DNA of 64,000 nucleotides, taken from NCBI GenBank assembly GCA_003481005.1, contig QUKC01000006.1:82825-146824 (forward strand). Reading direction: 5' to 3'. Positions 41,481-50,984 of this stretch are shown here, one piece after another (within the stretch, counting starts at the first letter, position 1; each line of letters opens with the position of its first letter). Below the pieces are notes generated by a model, which saw nothing but the letters and a program-made list of their open reading frames with translations, did not search any database and had not been told where the DNA came from. A program made the translations under genes and the position numbers. The DNA comes from Firmicutes bacterium TM09-10. Its GTDB lineage: Bacteria > Bacillota > Clostridia > Lachnospirales > Lachnospiraceae.

Positions 41481-42032
41481 TTATCCGACGGTGCCCGGTG
41501 CATCCTGCTTCTCCTGTGTCCGACGGGCGTCCCGCAGGCAGCGCGAAAAAACCGCATATCCCAGCAGCGCACCCACGCAGTTCAGCAAAATATCATCCAC
41601 ATCAAATGCGCCGAATGCCGTAAAAAGCTGAAACAGCTCGATACAGCAGACAAGCACGAACGCGTCCAGAAACAGAATCCAGAATCGGCGGCTCTCCTTT
41701 TGCAGAAACGGCAATAAGAAGCCAAGCGGCACAAAAGCAAGCACGTTGCCGAAAAGATTTTCAAAGCTGTTTAATTTTCCCCAGTAACGGATATACATCC
41801 GAATCGTCTTAAATAAAGTGAAGTTGGCGGTTCCTAGTCCCTCCCAGACAACCTCCTTTGTCCAGGAAGCAGTGATCGCCTCCAGCCGCGCAAGGGGATA
41901 CTTAAAAACAATCACCTTGAGCAGCACAAGAATATAAAAGAAAAACACAGTCCTGAGGATGTGCTTTGTTTTCCGACTGCTTTCATCCTCTGCAAAAAGA
42001 CTGTGTCCCAGTTGATTCCATATCTTTTTCAT
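41481..42032 (-). CDS. VanZ-like family membrane protein
   Basis: 183 residues with four or five membrane helices. Family features: SFENLFGNVLAFVPLGFLLP and the ELFQLFTAFGAFDVDDILLNCVG region (cited as FDVDDILLN and GALLGY). VanZ homologues change teicoplanin sensitivity in some enterococci, but most copies have no known role. It ends the clpX/lon-engB-truA run, 10 bp after truA. Confidence 0.85.
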   Translation of the reverse strand: MKKIWNQLGHSLFAEDESSRKTKHILRTVFFFYILVLLKVIVFKYPLARLEAITASWTKEVVWEGLGTANFTLFKTIRMYIRYWGKLNSFENLFGNVLAFVPLGFLLPFLQKESRRFWILFLDAFVLVCCIELFQLFTAFGAFDVDDILLNCVGALLGYAVFSRCLRDARRTQEKQDAPGTVG

Positions 42033-42041
42033 AAAGATCCT

Positions 42042-42782
42042 CTACTGATAATAAACCTCCATCAGGCAAAGTCCGGACGCCGGTGCCAGCATTCCCGCCT
42101 TCTGCCGGTCTTTTCCGTCCAGAATCGCAGCAATTTCTTCCGGTCTGCGCACCCCGAGACCGACCTCCACCAGTGCTCCGGTCAGAATGCGGACCATATG
42201 GAACAAAAATCCGTCTCCCCGAAAAGAAATCCGGATATCCGCGCCGTTTTGCTCGAACAAAATGGACTCTATCGAGCGGACAGTCGATTTTTTCTTGTTT
42301 TTTGCGGAGGTAAACGCTGCAAAATCATGCGTCCCGACCAGATACTTCGCCGCTGTTTTCATCGCATCTACATCTAACTGCTGTTCGATCTGCCATACCA
42401 GCCGTCTGTCAAACACCGCCGGGATTTTGCTGTTGTGAATCCGGTAGCAATAGGTCTTACCGACCGCATTTAAACGCGCGTGGAACCTGGGAGCAGCCTC
42501 CTGACAGGAAATAACCGCCACATCCTCCGGCAGATACTGGTTCAGCTTATCCAGAAGCTCTTCGCAGGAAAGCTCCGTATTCATATGGAAATTCGCGGTC
42601 TGCCCCAGGGCGTGCACACCTGCATCCGTCCTGCCGGATGCCTGGATTTCCACCGGAGTCCCCGCAATTTTTGAAAGCAGCGCCTCGAATTTTCCCTGCA
42701 GCGTGTTCTGAGTCGTCCCCTGCCGCTGCCAGCCCTGATATCTGGTTCCTTCGTATTGAATCACAATTCTAAAGTTGCGCAA
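42042..42782 (-). CDS. truA: tRNA pseudouridine(38-40) synthase TruA
   Basis: 246 residues from a TTG start at 42782 with GGAGG five bases upstream; this gives LRNFRIVIQYEGTRYQGWQ, the usual TruA N-terminus and usual length. The catalytic Asp is in ASGRTDAGVHALGQ. It modifies U38-40 in tRNA anticodon arms. An ATG further upstream would add a short non-homologous head. Confidence 0.93.
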   Translation of the reverse strand: MRNFRIVIQYEGTRYQGWQRQGTTQNTLQGKFEALLSKIAGTPVEIQASGRTDAGVHALGQTANFHMNTELSCEELLDKLNQYLPEDVAVISCQEAAPRFHARLNAVGKTYCYRIHNSKIPAVFDRRLVWQIEQQLDVDAMKTAAKYLVGTHDFAAFTSAKNKKKSTVRSIESILFEQNGADIRISFRGDGFLFHMVRILTGALVEVGLGVRRPEEIAAILDGKDRQKAGMLAPASGLCLMEVYYQ

Positions 42783-42833
42783 ATCATCCTCCACTCTGCG
42801 GGCGCAGCGCGCCAAACCTCACGACAACGTTTT

Positions 42834-43997
42834 TTATTCCTTTTTCTCCGAAATCTCTGCCTTATCCTCCGGGGTCAGGCGCCGGAACCGGTTAAAGCCA
42901 TGCACCAGGATCCGCACGCTGTCAATGGTTGTGTCAAAAAATCCTGCCTGATACATATTGGCAACAATAATGCCTGCCGGAACTGCCAGGATCATGCCGG
43001 CAACGCTGCCTACCTTATAACCGATAAAGATCAGAAACAGGGTCGGAAGCGGCGGAACGCCAATGGAATCCCCAACAATTTTCGGCTGGATGAGCTGACG
43101 CAAAAGCTGTCCAACTCCCCAGATGATCAGCAGCCCGATAGCCATTTTAAAGTCTCCGCCAAGCACCTTGATCACTGCCCATGGCCACAGAACCGTACCG
43201 GTTCCGAATACCGGCAAAAAATCCAGGATCGCAATCCCGATCGAAATCAGCGCACCGTAACGCACCCGCAGGATCAAAAAGCCTACCAGCATCAGAAGAT
43301 ATACCCAGATCTCGATCTTTAGCTGTGCTTTGAAATATCCGCCAATGGCACCGGTCAGACTGTGATACATCACATCCCACTTTTTGCGAAAGTTCTCCGG
43401 TACATATCTGCGAAACGCAGCAATCACTTCTTCCCGCTGCGCAACGAAGAAATAAGAGGACAACAGGCACATGATGACACCGACGATGATCGTCGGGATA
43501 TTTTTGGCAAAATTGCCGACTGCAGATACCGTCGGACTGCCCATATGATCCACTGCGCTGCTCAACAGATTCATCAGCGAATTCAGAATTCTGGCAACCT
43601 GCTCCTGCACGTTTGGAGAAAAATAGTGAGAAAAGCTTTCCAGTGAGCTTCCCGCGTTGGAAATATCAGACTCCATTGCCTTCCAGAGTCCCGGCAGCTC
43701 TTCCACAAATCCCTTCAGCTGTCCTGCAAGCAGGCTCAGGATCCCGTAAATACCAGCTACGATCGCAGCGATAACTGCAATAATGACGATCGCAGATCCT
43801 GCTTTTCTGCGGATCTTAATCTTTTCATCCAAAAAACGCACCAGCGGGTTTGCGATCATCGCGATGATCCAGCCAATTACAAAAGGCATAAAATACGAAA
43901 TAACCGATGGCACAACAAGTACGACAAACAGTAAGATCACTACTGCAGTGATCAGGTTTAACACCGCTTTTACATATTTTCTGGATTGTCTCCACAT
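42834..43997 (-). CDS. AI-2E/PerM-family membrane protein
   Basis: 387 residues with about eight membrane helices in the PerM arrangement (two pairs at residues ~12-95, later block ~160-350). Conserved segments include PFVIGWIIAMIANPLVRFL, IAILDFLPVFGTGTVLWPW and GDSIGVPPLPTLFLIFIGYK. Homologues include sporulation-linked YtvI of Bacillus; substrate is unknown in most. It starts 28 bp inside engB. Confidence 0.85.
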   Translation of the reverse strand: MWRQSRKYVKAVLNLITAVVILLFVVLVVPSVISYFMPFVIGWIIAMIANPLVRFLDEKIKIRRKAGSAIVIIAVIAAIVAGIYGILSLLAGQLKGFVEELPGLWKAMESDISNAGSSLESFSHYFSPNVQEQVARILNSLMNLLSSAVDHMGSPTVSAVGNFAKNIPTIIVGVIMCLLSSYFFVAQREEVIAAFRRYVPENFRKKWDVMYHSLTGAIGGYFKAQLKIEIWVYLLMLVGFLILRVRYGALISIGIAILDFLPVFGTGTVLWPWAVIKVLGGDFKMAIGLLIIWGVGQLLRQLIQPKIVGDSIGVPPLPTLFLIFIGYKVGSVAGMILAVPAGIIVANMYQAGFFDTTIDSVRILVHGFNRFRRLTPEDKAEISEKKE

Positions 43998-44599
43998 GCT
44001 TTAATGCCTCCGTCTTCTGAGAGAATGCTGTCGAGCAGATCATAAATTTCTTCCCGTCCCTGCTTGGAAAGAGAGGAATACGGGATGATGATCGTATCCT
44101 TCTGTGCCTCTAAGCCAACCCGAATTGCCTTGAGCTGCTTTTGGATCTGACTGCGGTTGATTTTGTCCAGCTTGGTTGCAATGATGATCGGATCAAAGCC
44201 GTAATGACGCATCCACTGATACATCTGCTTATCGTTTGCAGACGGGTCGTGCCGGATATCGATCAGCAAAAAAACCGCCTTTAGCTGCTTGGAGGAATGC
44301 AGGTATCGTTCGATCATCTTGCCCCACTGCGCCTTGACTTCCTGATTGGCTTTTGCGTAGCCATAGCCAGGCAGATCTACCAGATAAAACACTTCATTTA
44401 CATTATAAAAGTTGATGGTCTGGGTTTTGCCGGGCTGGGAAGAAGTTCTCGCCAGGCTTTTCCGGTTCATGATCCCGTTGATGAGGGAGGATTTGCCAAC
44501 GTTACTCTTTCCGGCAAATGCAATTTCCGGCAGTATATTGTCCGGAAGCTTACTCGTAATGCCGCAGACCGTTTCCAATTGAACGGATTTGATTACCAT
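43970..44599 (-). CDS. engB: Ribosome biogenesis GTP-binding protein EngB/YsxC
   Basis: 209 residues, ATG at 44599 after AAAGGAAACAACTGAT. GTPase motifs: G1 [10 protein letters not shown]2 region [13 protein letters not shown]3 DLPGYGYA, G4 TKLDK, G5 near SSLSK. It takes part in 50S subunit assembly. It begins one base after the lon stop, the conserved lon-engB order of Firmicutes. Confidence 0.95.
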   Translation of the reverse strand: MVIKSVQLETVCGITSKLPDNILPEIAFAGKSNVGKSSLINGIMNRKSLARTSSQPGKTQTINFYNVNEVFYLVDLPGYGYAKANQEVKAQWGKMIERYLHSSKQLKAVFLLIDIRHDPSANDKQMYQWMRHYGFDPIIIATKLDKINRSQIQKQLKAIRVGLEAQKDTIIIPYSSLSKQGREEIYDLLDSILSEDGGIKACGDNPENM

Positions 44600-44600
44600 A

Positions 44601-46916
44601 TCAGTTGTTTCCTTTCCCGCCCACAAAAGCGTGCGCAATCACATCGTCCATCGTTTCTACAAAAAGAATTTCCAACCCATTTTTGATCTCCGCCGGAATC
44701 TCTTCCACGTCCGGACGGTTCTTTTCTGGCACCAATACTGTCTTGATTCCAGCAGTCTTTGCCGCCAGAGTCTTTTCCTTTAAGCCGCCGATGGGCAGCA
44801 CTCTGCCCCGCAGCGTAATTTCGCCCGTCATCGCCAGATCGGCGCGAACCGGCGTATGGGTCAGCGCAGACAGAAGCGCCGTCGCCATCGTAATACCGGC
44901 GGACGGTCCGTCCTTTGGAACCGCTCCCTCCGGAATATGAATATGAAAATCATTCTTTTTAAATACGTCGGGATCGATCTGATACCGCTCGCTGACCGAA
45001 CGGATATAGCTCAGGCCAGTCATAGCGGATTCCTTCATCACATCGCCTAACTGTCCGGTCAGCTCCAGCTCGCCTTTGCCCGGCATCATATTGACTTCAA
45101 TCTGCAACGTATCGCCGCCCACACTCGTCCATGCCAGGCCGCGCACAATTCCGATTTCGTCCGTCTGATTTGCTTTCAGCGAATGGAATCTGGGCTTGCC
45201 GAGATATTTTTCGAGGTTCCGGTCGTTGACGCGGATACAGCTTTTATCCTCTTTTAACAGCTCTCTCGCTGCTTTCCGGCAGATCTCCCCAAGCTTTCGC
45301 TCCAGACCTCTGACACCGGCTTCTCTTGTATAACCCTCAATCACGCTGTGCAGTGCATTATCACTGACGATCAGCCGTCCCTGCATACCGTTTTTCTTCA
45401 GCTGCTTGGGCATCAGATGCTCCCGTGCGATGTGGAACTTTTCCGCAGCGGTATAACTGCTGACCTCGATCACTTCCATACGATCCAGAAGCGGACGCGG
45501 AATTGTCTCGGTCGTATTTGCCGTCACAACAAACAGCACCTCCGATAAATCGATCGGAATTTCCACATAATGATCACGGAAATTGCGGTTTTGTTCGGCA
45601 TCCAGCACTTCCAGAAGCGCCGAAGCGGTGTCTCCTTTATAGTCGCTCGAAACCTTATCCACCTCATCCAGCAGCATCAGCGGGTTTTTCACGCCTGCCT
45701 GTCTCAAACCATTGACAATCCGTCCGGGCATCGAGCCGACATAGGTTCTTCTGTGTCCCCGGATCTCCGCTTCATCCCGCACACCGCCAAGGCTGATGCG
45801 AACGTATTTTTTATTCAACGCCTCTGCAACGCTGCGTGCAATCGAGGTTTTACCGGTTCCGGGAGGTCCTACCAGACAGATAATCGGGCTTTCTCCCTGC
45901 TTGGTCAGCGCGCGCACCGCCAGAAATTCCAGCATACGCTCCTTTACCTGTTCCAGACCATAATGATCCCGGTCAAGAATCTCCTCCGCGCGAGTCAGGT
46001 CGGAGGTTTCGCGGGAGGTTTTGTCCCACGGAAGCTCCAGAAGTGTCTCGATGTAGGCACGTTCCACACCGGACTCTGCACTGTTTGTGGAAAGCCGTTT
46101 GAATCTGGAGATCTCTTTTGCGATCTTTTCCTTTACTTCTTTAGAGGCTTTGAGCTGTTGCAGCTTTTCTTCATACAACGCTGCATCCGACGCATCGTCC
46201 TCCCCCAGCTCCTCCTGAATATATTTCAGCTGTTCCCGCAAAATGTAATCTTTTTGGTTTTTATCCACACGTTCCCGCACTTTTTCCGTCAGATCAGTGC
46301 GGATTCTGGCAACCTCTACCTCCGTCGCAAGCACCTCTGCCAGCGCTTCGAAACGGCTTTCGAGATCCACCTGCTCCAAAATTTTCTGCTTTACGGTGTA
46401 ATCTGCCGGAATATTTTCGATAATCTGATCCATCAGCTTACCAGGATCACGAATTTCCTCCATATGGCGCAGAAGCGTCCGTCCCGTTCTTGGATAATAT
46501 TTGCAGTATTCTGTGAAACGATCGCGCGCGCTGCGCAGCATCGCTTCTTTCCTGCTTTCGTCCATTGCTGGCACTTCCAGCGCCTCGATGTCGCCGCCGA
46601 GCCATTCCCACTCTCCAAAAAGCGTCCTAAGACGTCCTCTGCAAACACCCTCTACGAGAACGCGAACCAGATTGTCCGGCAGCTTTGTGACCTGTTTTAC
46701 CTTTGCAATACAGCCGATCTGGTACAGATCCTCTGCCTGGGGCTCCTCCGTCTCAGCATGGCACTGGGTTACCAGAAATACCTCCTGATCTTCGCTCATC
46801 GCCTGTTCTGCCGCCAGAATGGACTTCTTGCGGATCAGGTCAAAATGTATCATCGTATCCGGCAGGATCGTCATGCTGCGCAGGGCGATCACCGGAAGTT
46901 TTTTGAAATTTTCCAT
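44601..46916 (-). CDS. lon: ATP-dependent protease Lon
   Basis: 771 residues. N-terminal substrate-recognition domain ([20 protein letters not shown]), coiled region to ~residue 300, AAA+ module with Walker [10 protein letters not shown] and Walker [10 protein letters not shown], and the serine protease domain with Ser in [13 protein letters not shown] and Lys in [16 protein letters not shown]. Cytosolic quality-control protease. A terminator for clpX lies only 35 bp upstream, so expression needs read-through or an unseen promoter. Confidence 0.95.
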   Translation of the reverse strand: MENFKKLPVIALRSMTILPDTMIHFDLIRKKSILAAEQAMSEDQEVFLVTQCHAETEEPQAEDLYQIGCIAKVKQVTKLPDNLVRVLVEGVCRGRLRTLFGEWEWLGGDIEALEVPAMDESRKEAMLRSARDRFTEYCKYYPRTGRTLLRHMEEIRDPGKLMDQIIENIPADYTVKQKILEQVDLESRFEALAEVLATEVEVARIRTDLTEKVRERVDKNQKDYILREQLKYIQEELGEDDASDAALYEEKLQQLKASKEVKEKIAKEISRFKRLSTNSAESGVERAYIETLLELPWDKTSRETSDLTRAEEILDRDHYGLEQVKERMLEFLAVRALTKQGESPIICLVGPPGTGKTSIARSVAEALNKKYVRISLGGVRDEAEIRGHRRTYVGSMPGRIVNGLRQAGVKNPLMLLDEVDKVSSDYKGDTASALLEVLDAEQNRNFRDHYVEIPIDLSEVLFVVTANTTETIPRPLLDRMEVIEVSSYTAAEKFHIAREHLMPKQLKKNGMQGRLIVSDNALHSVIEGYTREAGVRGLERKLGEICRKAARELLKEDKSCIRVNDRNLEKYLGKPRFHSLKANQTDEIGIVRGLAWTSVGGDTLQIEVNMMPGKGELELTGQLGDVMKESAMTGLSYIRSVSERYQIDPDVFKKNDFHIHIPEGAVPKDGPSAGITMATALLSALTHTPVRADLAMTGEITLRGRVLPIGGLKEKTLAAKTAGIKTVLVPEKNRPDVEEIPAEIKNGLEILFVETMDDVIAHAFVGGKGNN

Positions 46917-46950
46917 CGTATGCTATCTCCTATTGATGCGGAGTTTAGGA

Positions 46951-46987
46951 TAAAAAACGCCGTCCGTATCTGTCGCGGGCGGCGTCT
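46951..46987 (-). terminator. Terminator between clpX and lon
   Basis: GACGCCGCCCG pairs with CGGACGGCGTT (one bulge), followed by TTTTTT on the minus strand. Confidence 0.8.
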
Positions 46988-46999
46988 TTTCCTGTCATT

Positions 47000-48277
47000 C
47001 TATTTTGCTTCTTTAAAGCCGTCCAGAAGTCCCTGTTTTTCACGCCGTACCACCATCGGTTTTCCGGTTCCTTCTACCGCTTCTTTTGTAATTACGCACT
47101 GTGTAATGCTCGGATCGGAAGGGATCTGATACATCACATCCATCATCGTCTTTTCCATGATGGAGCGAAGTCCTCTGGCGCCTGTCTTTCTCTCCAGCGC
47201 GAGGTCAGCGATCTTTTCAATCGCTTCCTTCTCAAAGGAAAGCTTTACATGGTCGAATCCAAAGAGCTTCTGATACTGCTTGATCAGCGCATTCTTCGGC
47301 TCCATGAGGATTCGGATCAATGCCTCTCTGTCCAGTCCCTCCAGCGCTACCGTAATCGGCACGCGTCCGACGAACTCCGGAATCAGTCCGAACTTCACCA
47401 GATCCTGCGGAGTTACATCCGCATACAGCTCGCCTGCCTTGCGCTCTACGTTGGAAGAAATCTGTGCGTTGAAGCCGATGCTCTTTTTGTCCAGTCTGGA
47501 TTCCACGATCCGCTCGATGCCGTCAAAGGCGCCGCCGCAGATGAACAAAATGTTCGTCGTGTCAATCGGAATCAGCTCCTGCTGCGGGTGCTTCCGTCCG
47601 CCCTGGGGAGGAACACTCGCTACTGTGCCTTCCATGATCTTCAGCAGTGCCTGCTGTACGCCCTCTCCCGAAACGTCGCGGGTAATCGATACGTTTTCAC
47701 TTTTCTTCGTGATCTTGTCGATTTCATCCAAATATACAATACCGAGCTGTGCCCGTTCAATATCATAATCAGCCGCCTGAATCAGCTTTAACAGGATGTT
47801 TTCAACATCCTCACCGACATATCCGGCTTCCGTCAGCGTCGTCGCATCTGCGATCGCAAACGGTACGTTGATGATCTTCGCCAGAGACTGTGCAAGATAT
47901 GTCTTGCCGCTGCCGGTAGGTCCCAGCATAATAATGTTGGACTTCTGCAGCTCAACACCATCGTCGTCCGCCCCGGCTGTCACTCTTTTATAATGGTTAT
48001 ATACAGCAACGGACAGCACCTTTTTGGCCTCTTCCTGACCGATCACATAATCATCGAGGAATTCTTTGATCTGCACCGGTTTCAGCAGGTTGATCTGTTT
48101 GGGATCTTCCTCCTGCGGTTCTTCTTCATTTTCCTCTTCGATGATTTCGGCACAGATGTCCACGCACTCATCGCAGATATATACGCCGTCCGGACCAGCG
48201 ATCAGCTTATGCACCTGATCCTGTGTCTTGTGGCAGAAGGAACATCTCACCTGGTCATCAGAAAATCTGCCTGCCAT
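47000..48277 (-). CDS. clpX: ATP-dependent Clp protease ATP-binding subunit ClpX
   Basis: 425 residues. N-terminal zinc-binding domain with [11 protein letters not shown] and [14 protein letters not shown]+ core with Walker A GPTGSGKT, Walker [11 protein letters not shown], pore loop GYVGED and sensor region near FVGRVPI. It unfolds ssrA-tagged and other substrates for ClpP, encoded just upstream. The C-terminal residues match the usual ClpX end. Confidence 0.96.
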   Translation of the reverse strand: MAGRFSDDQVRCSFCHKTQDQVHKLIAGPDGVYICDECVDICAEIIEEENEEEPQEEDPKQINLLKPVQIKEFLDDYVIGQEEAKKVLSVAVYNHYKRVTAGADDDGVELQKSNIIMLGPTGSGKTYLAQSLAKIINVPFAIADATTLTEAGYVGEDVENILLKLIQAADYDIERAQLGIVYLDEIDKITKKSENVSITRDVSGEGVQQALLKIMEGTVASVPPQGGRKHPQQELIPIDTTNILFICGGAFDGIERIVESRLDKKSIGFNAQISSNVERKAGELYADVTPQDLVKFGLIPEFVGRVPITVALEGLDREALIRILMEPKNALIKQYQKLFGFDHVKLSFEKEAIEKIADLALERKTGARGLRSIMEKTMMDVMYQIPSDPSITQCVITKEAVEGTGKPMVVRREKQGLLDGFKEAK

Positions 48278-48302
48278 ATCGTTCTCCTATCTATCTCTTA
48301 TT

Positions 48303-48340
48303 CATGACAATAGAATGCTCGCAGAGCATGCATTCTATTA
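48303..48340. repeat. Dispersed hairpin repeat family A, copy 3
   Basis: CATGACAATAGAATGC-tcgcagagcat-GCATTCTATTA. Its right end provides the TAA stop of clpP (48340-48338), so the insertion defines the last codons of the gene. Confidence 0.8.
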
Positions 48341-48934
48341 TTTCAGATAATCCTCGTGGGAAGTGATAATCATATCGATCAGGCCATATTCTTTGGCTTC
48401 TTCTGCGGTCTTCCAGTTATCTCTTTCGGTGTCCGCAGCGATCACTTCGTACTCTTTTCCAGTATTCTCCGCAAGAATTCTGTTCATTCTCTCTTTTGTT
48501 TTTAATATATGCTTCGCGTTGATTTCGATATCAGTCGCCTGTCCCTGTGCGCCGCCCAGAGGCTGATGGATCATAATTTCCGCATTCGGGAGGGCCATTC
48601 TCTTGCCTTTCGTGCCGCCTGCCAGCAAAAAGGCTCCCATGCTTGCCGCCATACCGATACAGATCGTAGAGACATCGCATTTGATAAATTTCATCGTATC
48701 ATAAATTGCCATACCGGCAGGAATAGAGCCGCCGGGGCTGTTGATATACAGATGGACATCCTTGTCCGGATCTTCGGATTCCAGGAAAAGAAGCTGAGCC
48801 ACAACGAGGCTCGCCGTTACATCGTTTACTTCCTCACCCAGGAAAATAATTCTTTCTTTGAGCAGTCTGGAATAAATGTCATAGGAACGTTCTCCGCGGC
48901 TTGTCTGTTCGATTACATAAGGTACTAAACTCAT
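48338..48934 (-). CDS. clpP: ATP-dependent Clp protease proteolytic subunit ClpP
   Basis: 198 residues from the ATG at 48934 (AAAGGAGAGTGCTCAGAT upstream). Catalytic Ser in GMAASMGAF (about 98), His in [13 protein letters not shown], Asp in the [13 protein letters not shown] helix region. The N-terminal axial loop [20 protein letters not shown] is intact. Its last codons and stop are supplied by a family A repeat. It has its own promoter at 49069. Confidence 0.96.
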   Translation of the reverse strand: MSLVPYVIEQTSRGERSYDIYSRLLKERIIFLGEEVNDVTASLVVAQLLFLESEDPDKDVHLYINSPGGSIPAGMAIYDTMKFIKCDVSTICIGMAASMGAFLLAGGTKGKRMALPNAEIMIHQPLGGAQGQATDIEINAKHILKTKERMNRILAENTGKEYEVIAADTERDNWKTAEEAKEYGLIDMIITSHEDYLK

Positions 48935-48962
48935 ATCTGAGCACTCTCCTTTCACAAGGGGT

Positions 48963-48998
48963 ATGCCAGAGCAGTTAAGAGACCCTGCTCTGGCATAC
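48963..48998 (-). other. Hairpin in the clpP leader
   Basis: ATGCCAGAGCAG and CTGCTCTGGCAT pair around AAGAGACC-like loop sequence, 30-65 nt before the clpP start; no T-run. Confidence 0.5.
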
Positions 48999-49068
48999 AC
49001 AAAACCCTGCGGTTTTCTTTTTTATTGCAGCAGGAAACTGCCCCGCTGTCGGATTTGATCTGTTTCCA

Positions 49069-49097
49069 ATCTTATCCCATGGCATTGTCTTTTGCAA
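49069..49097 (-). promoter_or_regulatory. Promoter of clpP
   Basis: Minus strand TTGCAA (49097-49092), 17-bp spacer, TAAGAT (49074-49069). I saw no CtsR heptad repeat or CIRCE element beside it. Confidence 0.6.
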
Positions 49098-49158
49098 CAA
49101 ATCCAGCTGATATTTAAGAAATATTTTAGATCATGTTCGAATCGTTCGCAGTTTGAAA

Positions 49159-50442
49159 TTATTTTTCTACTGCTTCGCTTACAACAAAATCTACAGCCTT
49201 GCGGACAGCCAGATCTTCCATGATCTGCTTCTTGCCCTGCTCACCCATCAGCTCTTTGATCTTGTCTGCTTCCATCTTGTAGCCTTCTGCCATGCGCTTT
49301 ACTTCTGCATCGAAATCTTCTTCCGTAGCTTCGATATTCTCAGCAGCTGCAACCGCTTCCAGAACCAGTCTGGATTTGATTCTGCGCTCCGCCTGAGGTT
49401 TTACCTGCTCCATCATGTGCTCGTAGGTAAGACCGGTGAACTGGAAGTACTGCTCCAGGTTCAGACCCTGCATCTGCAGTCTCTGACCGAACTCGTCGAT
49501 GGTCTGTCTCTGCTGAGTCTCTACCATAGCGTCCGGGATCTCCATCTGCGCATTCTCTACGATTGCGTCGATGACAGCGTCTTCCTTAGCGCCCTTAGCG
49601 TCTGCTTCTTTCTTTGCAAGCAGGCTCTTCTTGATATCTTCTTTGTACTCAGCCAGGGTTTCAAACTCGGAAACCTCGCCTGCGAACTCGTCGTTTAATT
49701 CAGGAAGCTGTTTTTCCTTTACTTCCTTAACAGTTACCTTGAACTGTGCAGGCTTGCCAGCCAGCTCGCTTGCATGGTACTCTTCAGGGAAGGTTACGTT
49801 TACTTCGCACGCTTCGCCTGCGTTCTTGCCGATCAGCTGCTCTTCAAAGTCGCCGATGAAGGAATGGGAACCGATCGTCAGATTGTAGTTGGTGCCCTTG
49901 CCGCCTTCGAAGGCTACGCCGTCGATGAAGCCTTCATAGTCGATTACAGCGATGTCGCCATCCTGTACAGGACGCTCCACAACTACGGTTCTGGAGTTGT
50001 TTTCCTGCTGCTGCTTTAAGTCAGCCTCAACCTCTTCGTCGGTTACGGAAACTTCCACCTTGTCAACCTCAACGCCCTTATACTGGCCCAGGGTTACTTC
50101 CGGCTTTAATGCAACTTCTGCAGTAAAGATGAAGGATTTGCCCTCTTCGATCTGAGTAACGTTGATCTTAGGGGAAGAAACGATGGTCTCTTCACATTCT
50201 TCCAGCGCTTTTTCATATGCTTCCGGAATCAGGGCATTGGCAGCATCTTCGTAAAATACACCCTTGCCGTACATCTGCTCGATCATCTTCTTGGGAACCT
50301 TGCCCTTACGGAAACCGGGCACGGAAATTTTGCTTTTGTTTTTCTGGTAAGCATCTTCCAGTGCCTTGGAAAATTCATCTGCGGAAACCTCAATGGTCAG
50401 TTTCGCCATGTTCTTTTCAAGTTTTTCAACCTGTAAACTCAT
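49159..50442 (-). CDS. tig: Trigger factor
   Basis: 427-residue ribosome-bound chaperone. The N-terminal ribosome-docking domain has the loop PGFRKGKVPKKMIEQMYG; the central FKBP-type PPIase domain runs ~150-250 (GDIAVIDYEGFIDGVAFEGG, LIGKNAGEACEVNVTFPEEY); the helical C-terminal arms follow. Upstream of clpP-clpX as in most Firmicutes. Confidence 0.96.
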   Translation of the reverse strand: MSLQVEKLEKNMAKLTIEVSADEFSKALEDAYQKNKSKISVPGFRKGKVPKKMIEQMYGKGVFYEDAANALIPEAYEKALEECEETIVSSPKINVTQIEEGKSFIFTAEVALKPEVTLGQYKGVEVDKVEVSVTDEEVEADLKQQQENNSRTVVVERPVQDGDIAVIDYEGFIDGVAFEGGKGTNYNLTIGSHSFIGDFEEQLIGKNAGEACEVNVTFPEEYHASELAGKPAQFKVTVKEVKEKQLPELNDEFAGEVSEFETLAEYKEDIKKSLLAKKEADAKGAKEDAVIDAIVENAQMEIPDAMVETQQRQTIDEFGQRLQMQGLNLEQYFQFTGLTYEHMMEQVKPQAERRIKSRLVLEAVAAAENIEATEEDFDAEVKRMAEGYKMEADKIKELMGEQGKKQIMEDLAVRKAVDFVVSEAVEK

Positions 50443-50563
50443 TGTATAAGTCCTCCTCGTGTTGCTTTTGTCCGTCTGACGGATATTCCAGTGAGCCGCC
50501 GGTACAAAAGCGTTTTTATAAAAAGACGCACAACCGCATCAAACTCACTACAGTCATTGTACG

Positions 50564-50593
50564 ATTATATCATAAGGTGTTTTAAAATGCCAG
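50564..50593 (-). promoter_or_regulatory. Promoter of tig
   Basis: Minus strand extended -10 TGATATAAT (TATAAT at 50569-50564); the -35 region is poor (TGGCAT at 18 bp). Confidence 0.55.
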
Positions 50594-50599
50594 TTTTTT

Positions 50600-50628
50600 T
50601 TGACAGTCTCCCGATTTTATGCTATTGT
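50600..50628 (+). promoter_or_regulatory. Promoter of the TM1266-ABC unit
   Basis: TTGACA (50600-50605), 17-bp spacer, TATTGT (50623-50628); back to back with the tig promoter. Confidence 0.7.
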
Positions 50629-50724
50629 TAAGACAATTCGTGCTGACCCTAAAGATTTTTGCCGCATTTTTTCGGATTGCGGGCTGATTTTCTGCGGGAG
50701 AAGGCGTACACAGGAGGAAAATCT

Positions 50725-50982
50725 ATGGACAACCGCGTAGCCCTGATTGGAATTATGGTGGAAAATCCCGATTCGATCGAAACGATGAACCGTATTTTGC
50801 ATGAATACGGACAGTATATTATCGGACGGATGGGACTGCCTTACCGGGAGCGCGGTCTTTCTATTATCAGCATTGTTCTCGACGCGCCTATGAACCAGAT
50901 CAGCAGCCTGTCCGGCAAGCTCGGCATGCTGGACGGCATCAGTACGAAAACCATCTATCAAAATCTGAAAAAGGAGACATGA
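50725..50982 (+). CDS. TM1266-type iron-only hydrogenase system putative regulator
   Basis: 85 residues, ATG after AGGAGGAAAATCT. It starts MDNRVALIGIMVENP and continues NRILHEYGQYIIGRMGLPYR and LSIISIVLDAPMNQISSLSG, the small ACT-like TM1266 family. These genes usually accompany [FeFe]-hydrogenase maturation genes (hydE/F/G), which are absent here. Its stop overlaps the start region of a NitT/TauT-type importer. Confidence 0.85.
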   Translation: MDNRVALIGIMVENPDSIETMNRILHEYGQYIIGRMGLPYRERGLSIISIVLDAPMNQISSLSGKLGMLDGISTKTIYQNLKKET

Positions 50983-50984
50983 TT

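Noticed and set aside
45570..47129. 519-codon open frame on the plus strand opposite lon and the clpX end
   Set aside because: Both strands cannot be coding here; Lon and ClpX are certain, and the frame crosses the clpX terminator.
49021..49097. CtsR or CIRCE heat-shock operator before clpP
   Set aside because: No GGTCAAA heptad tandem and no TTAGCACTC-N9-GAGTGCTAA repeat is visible.
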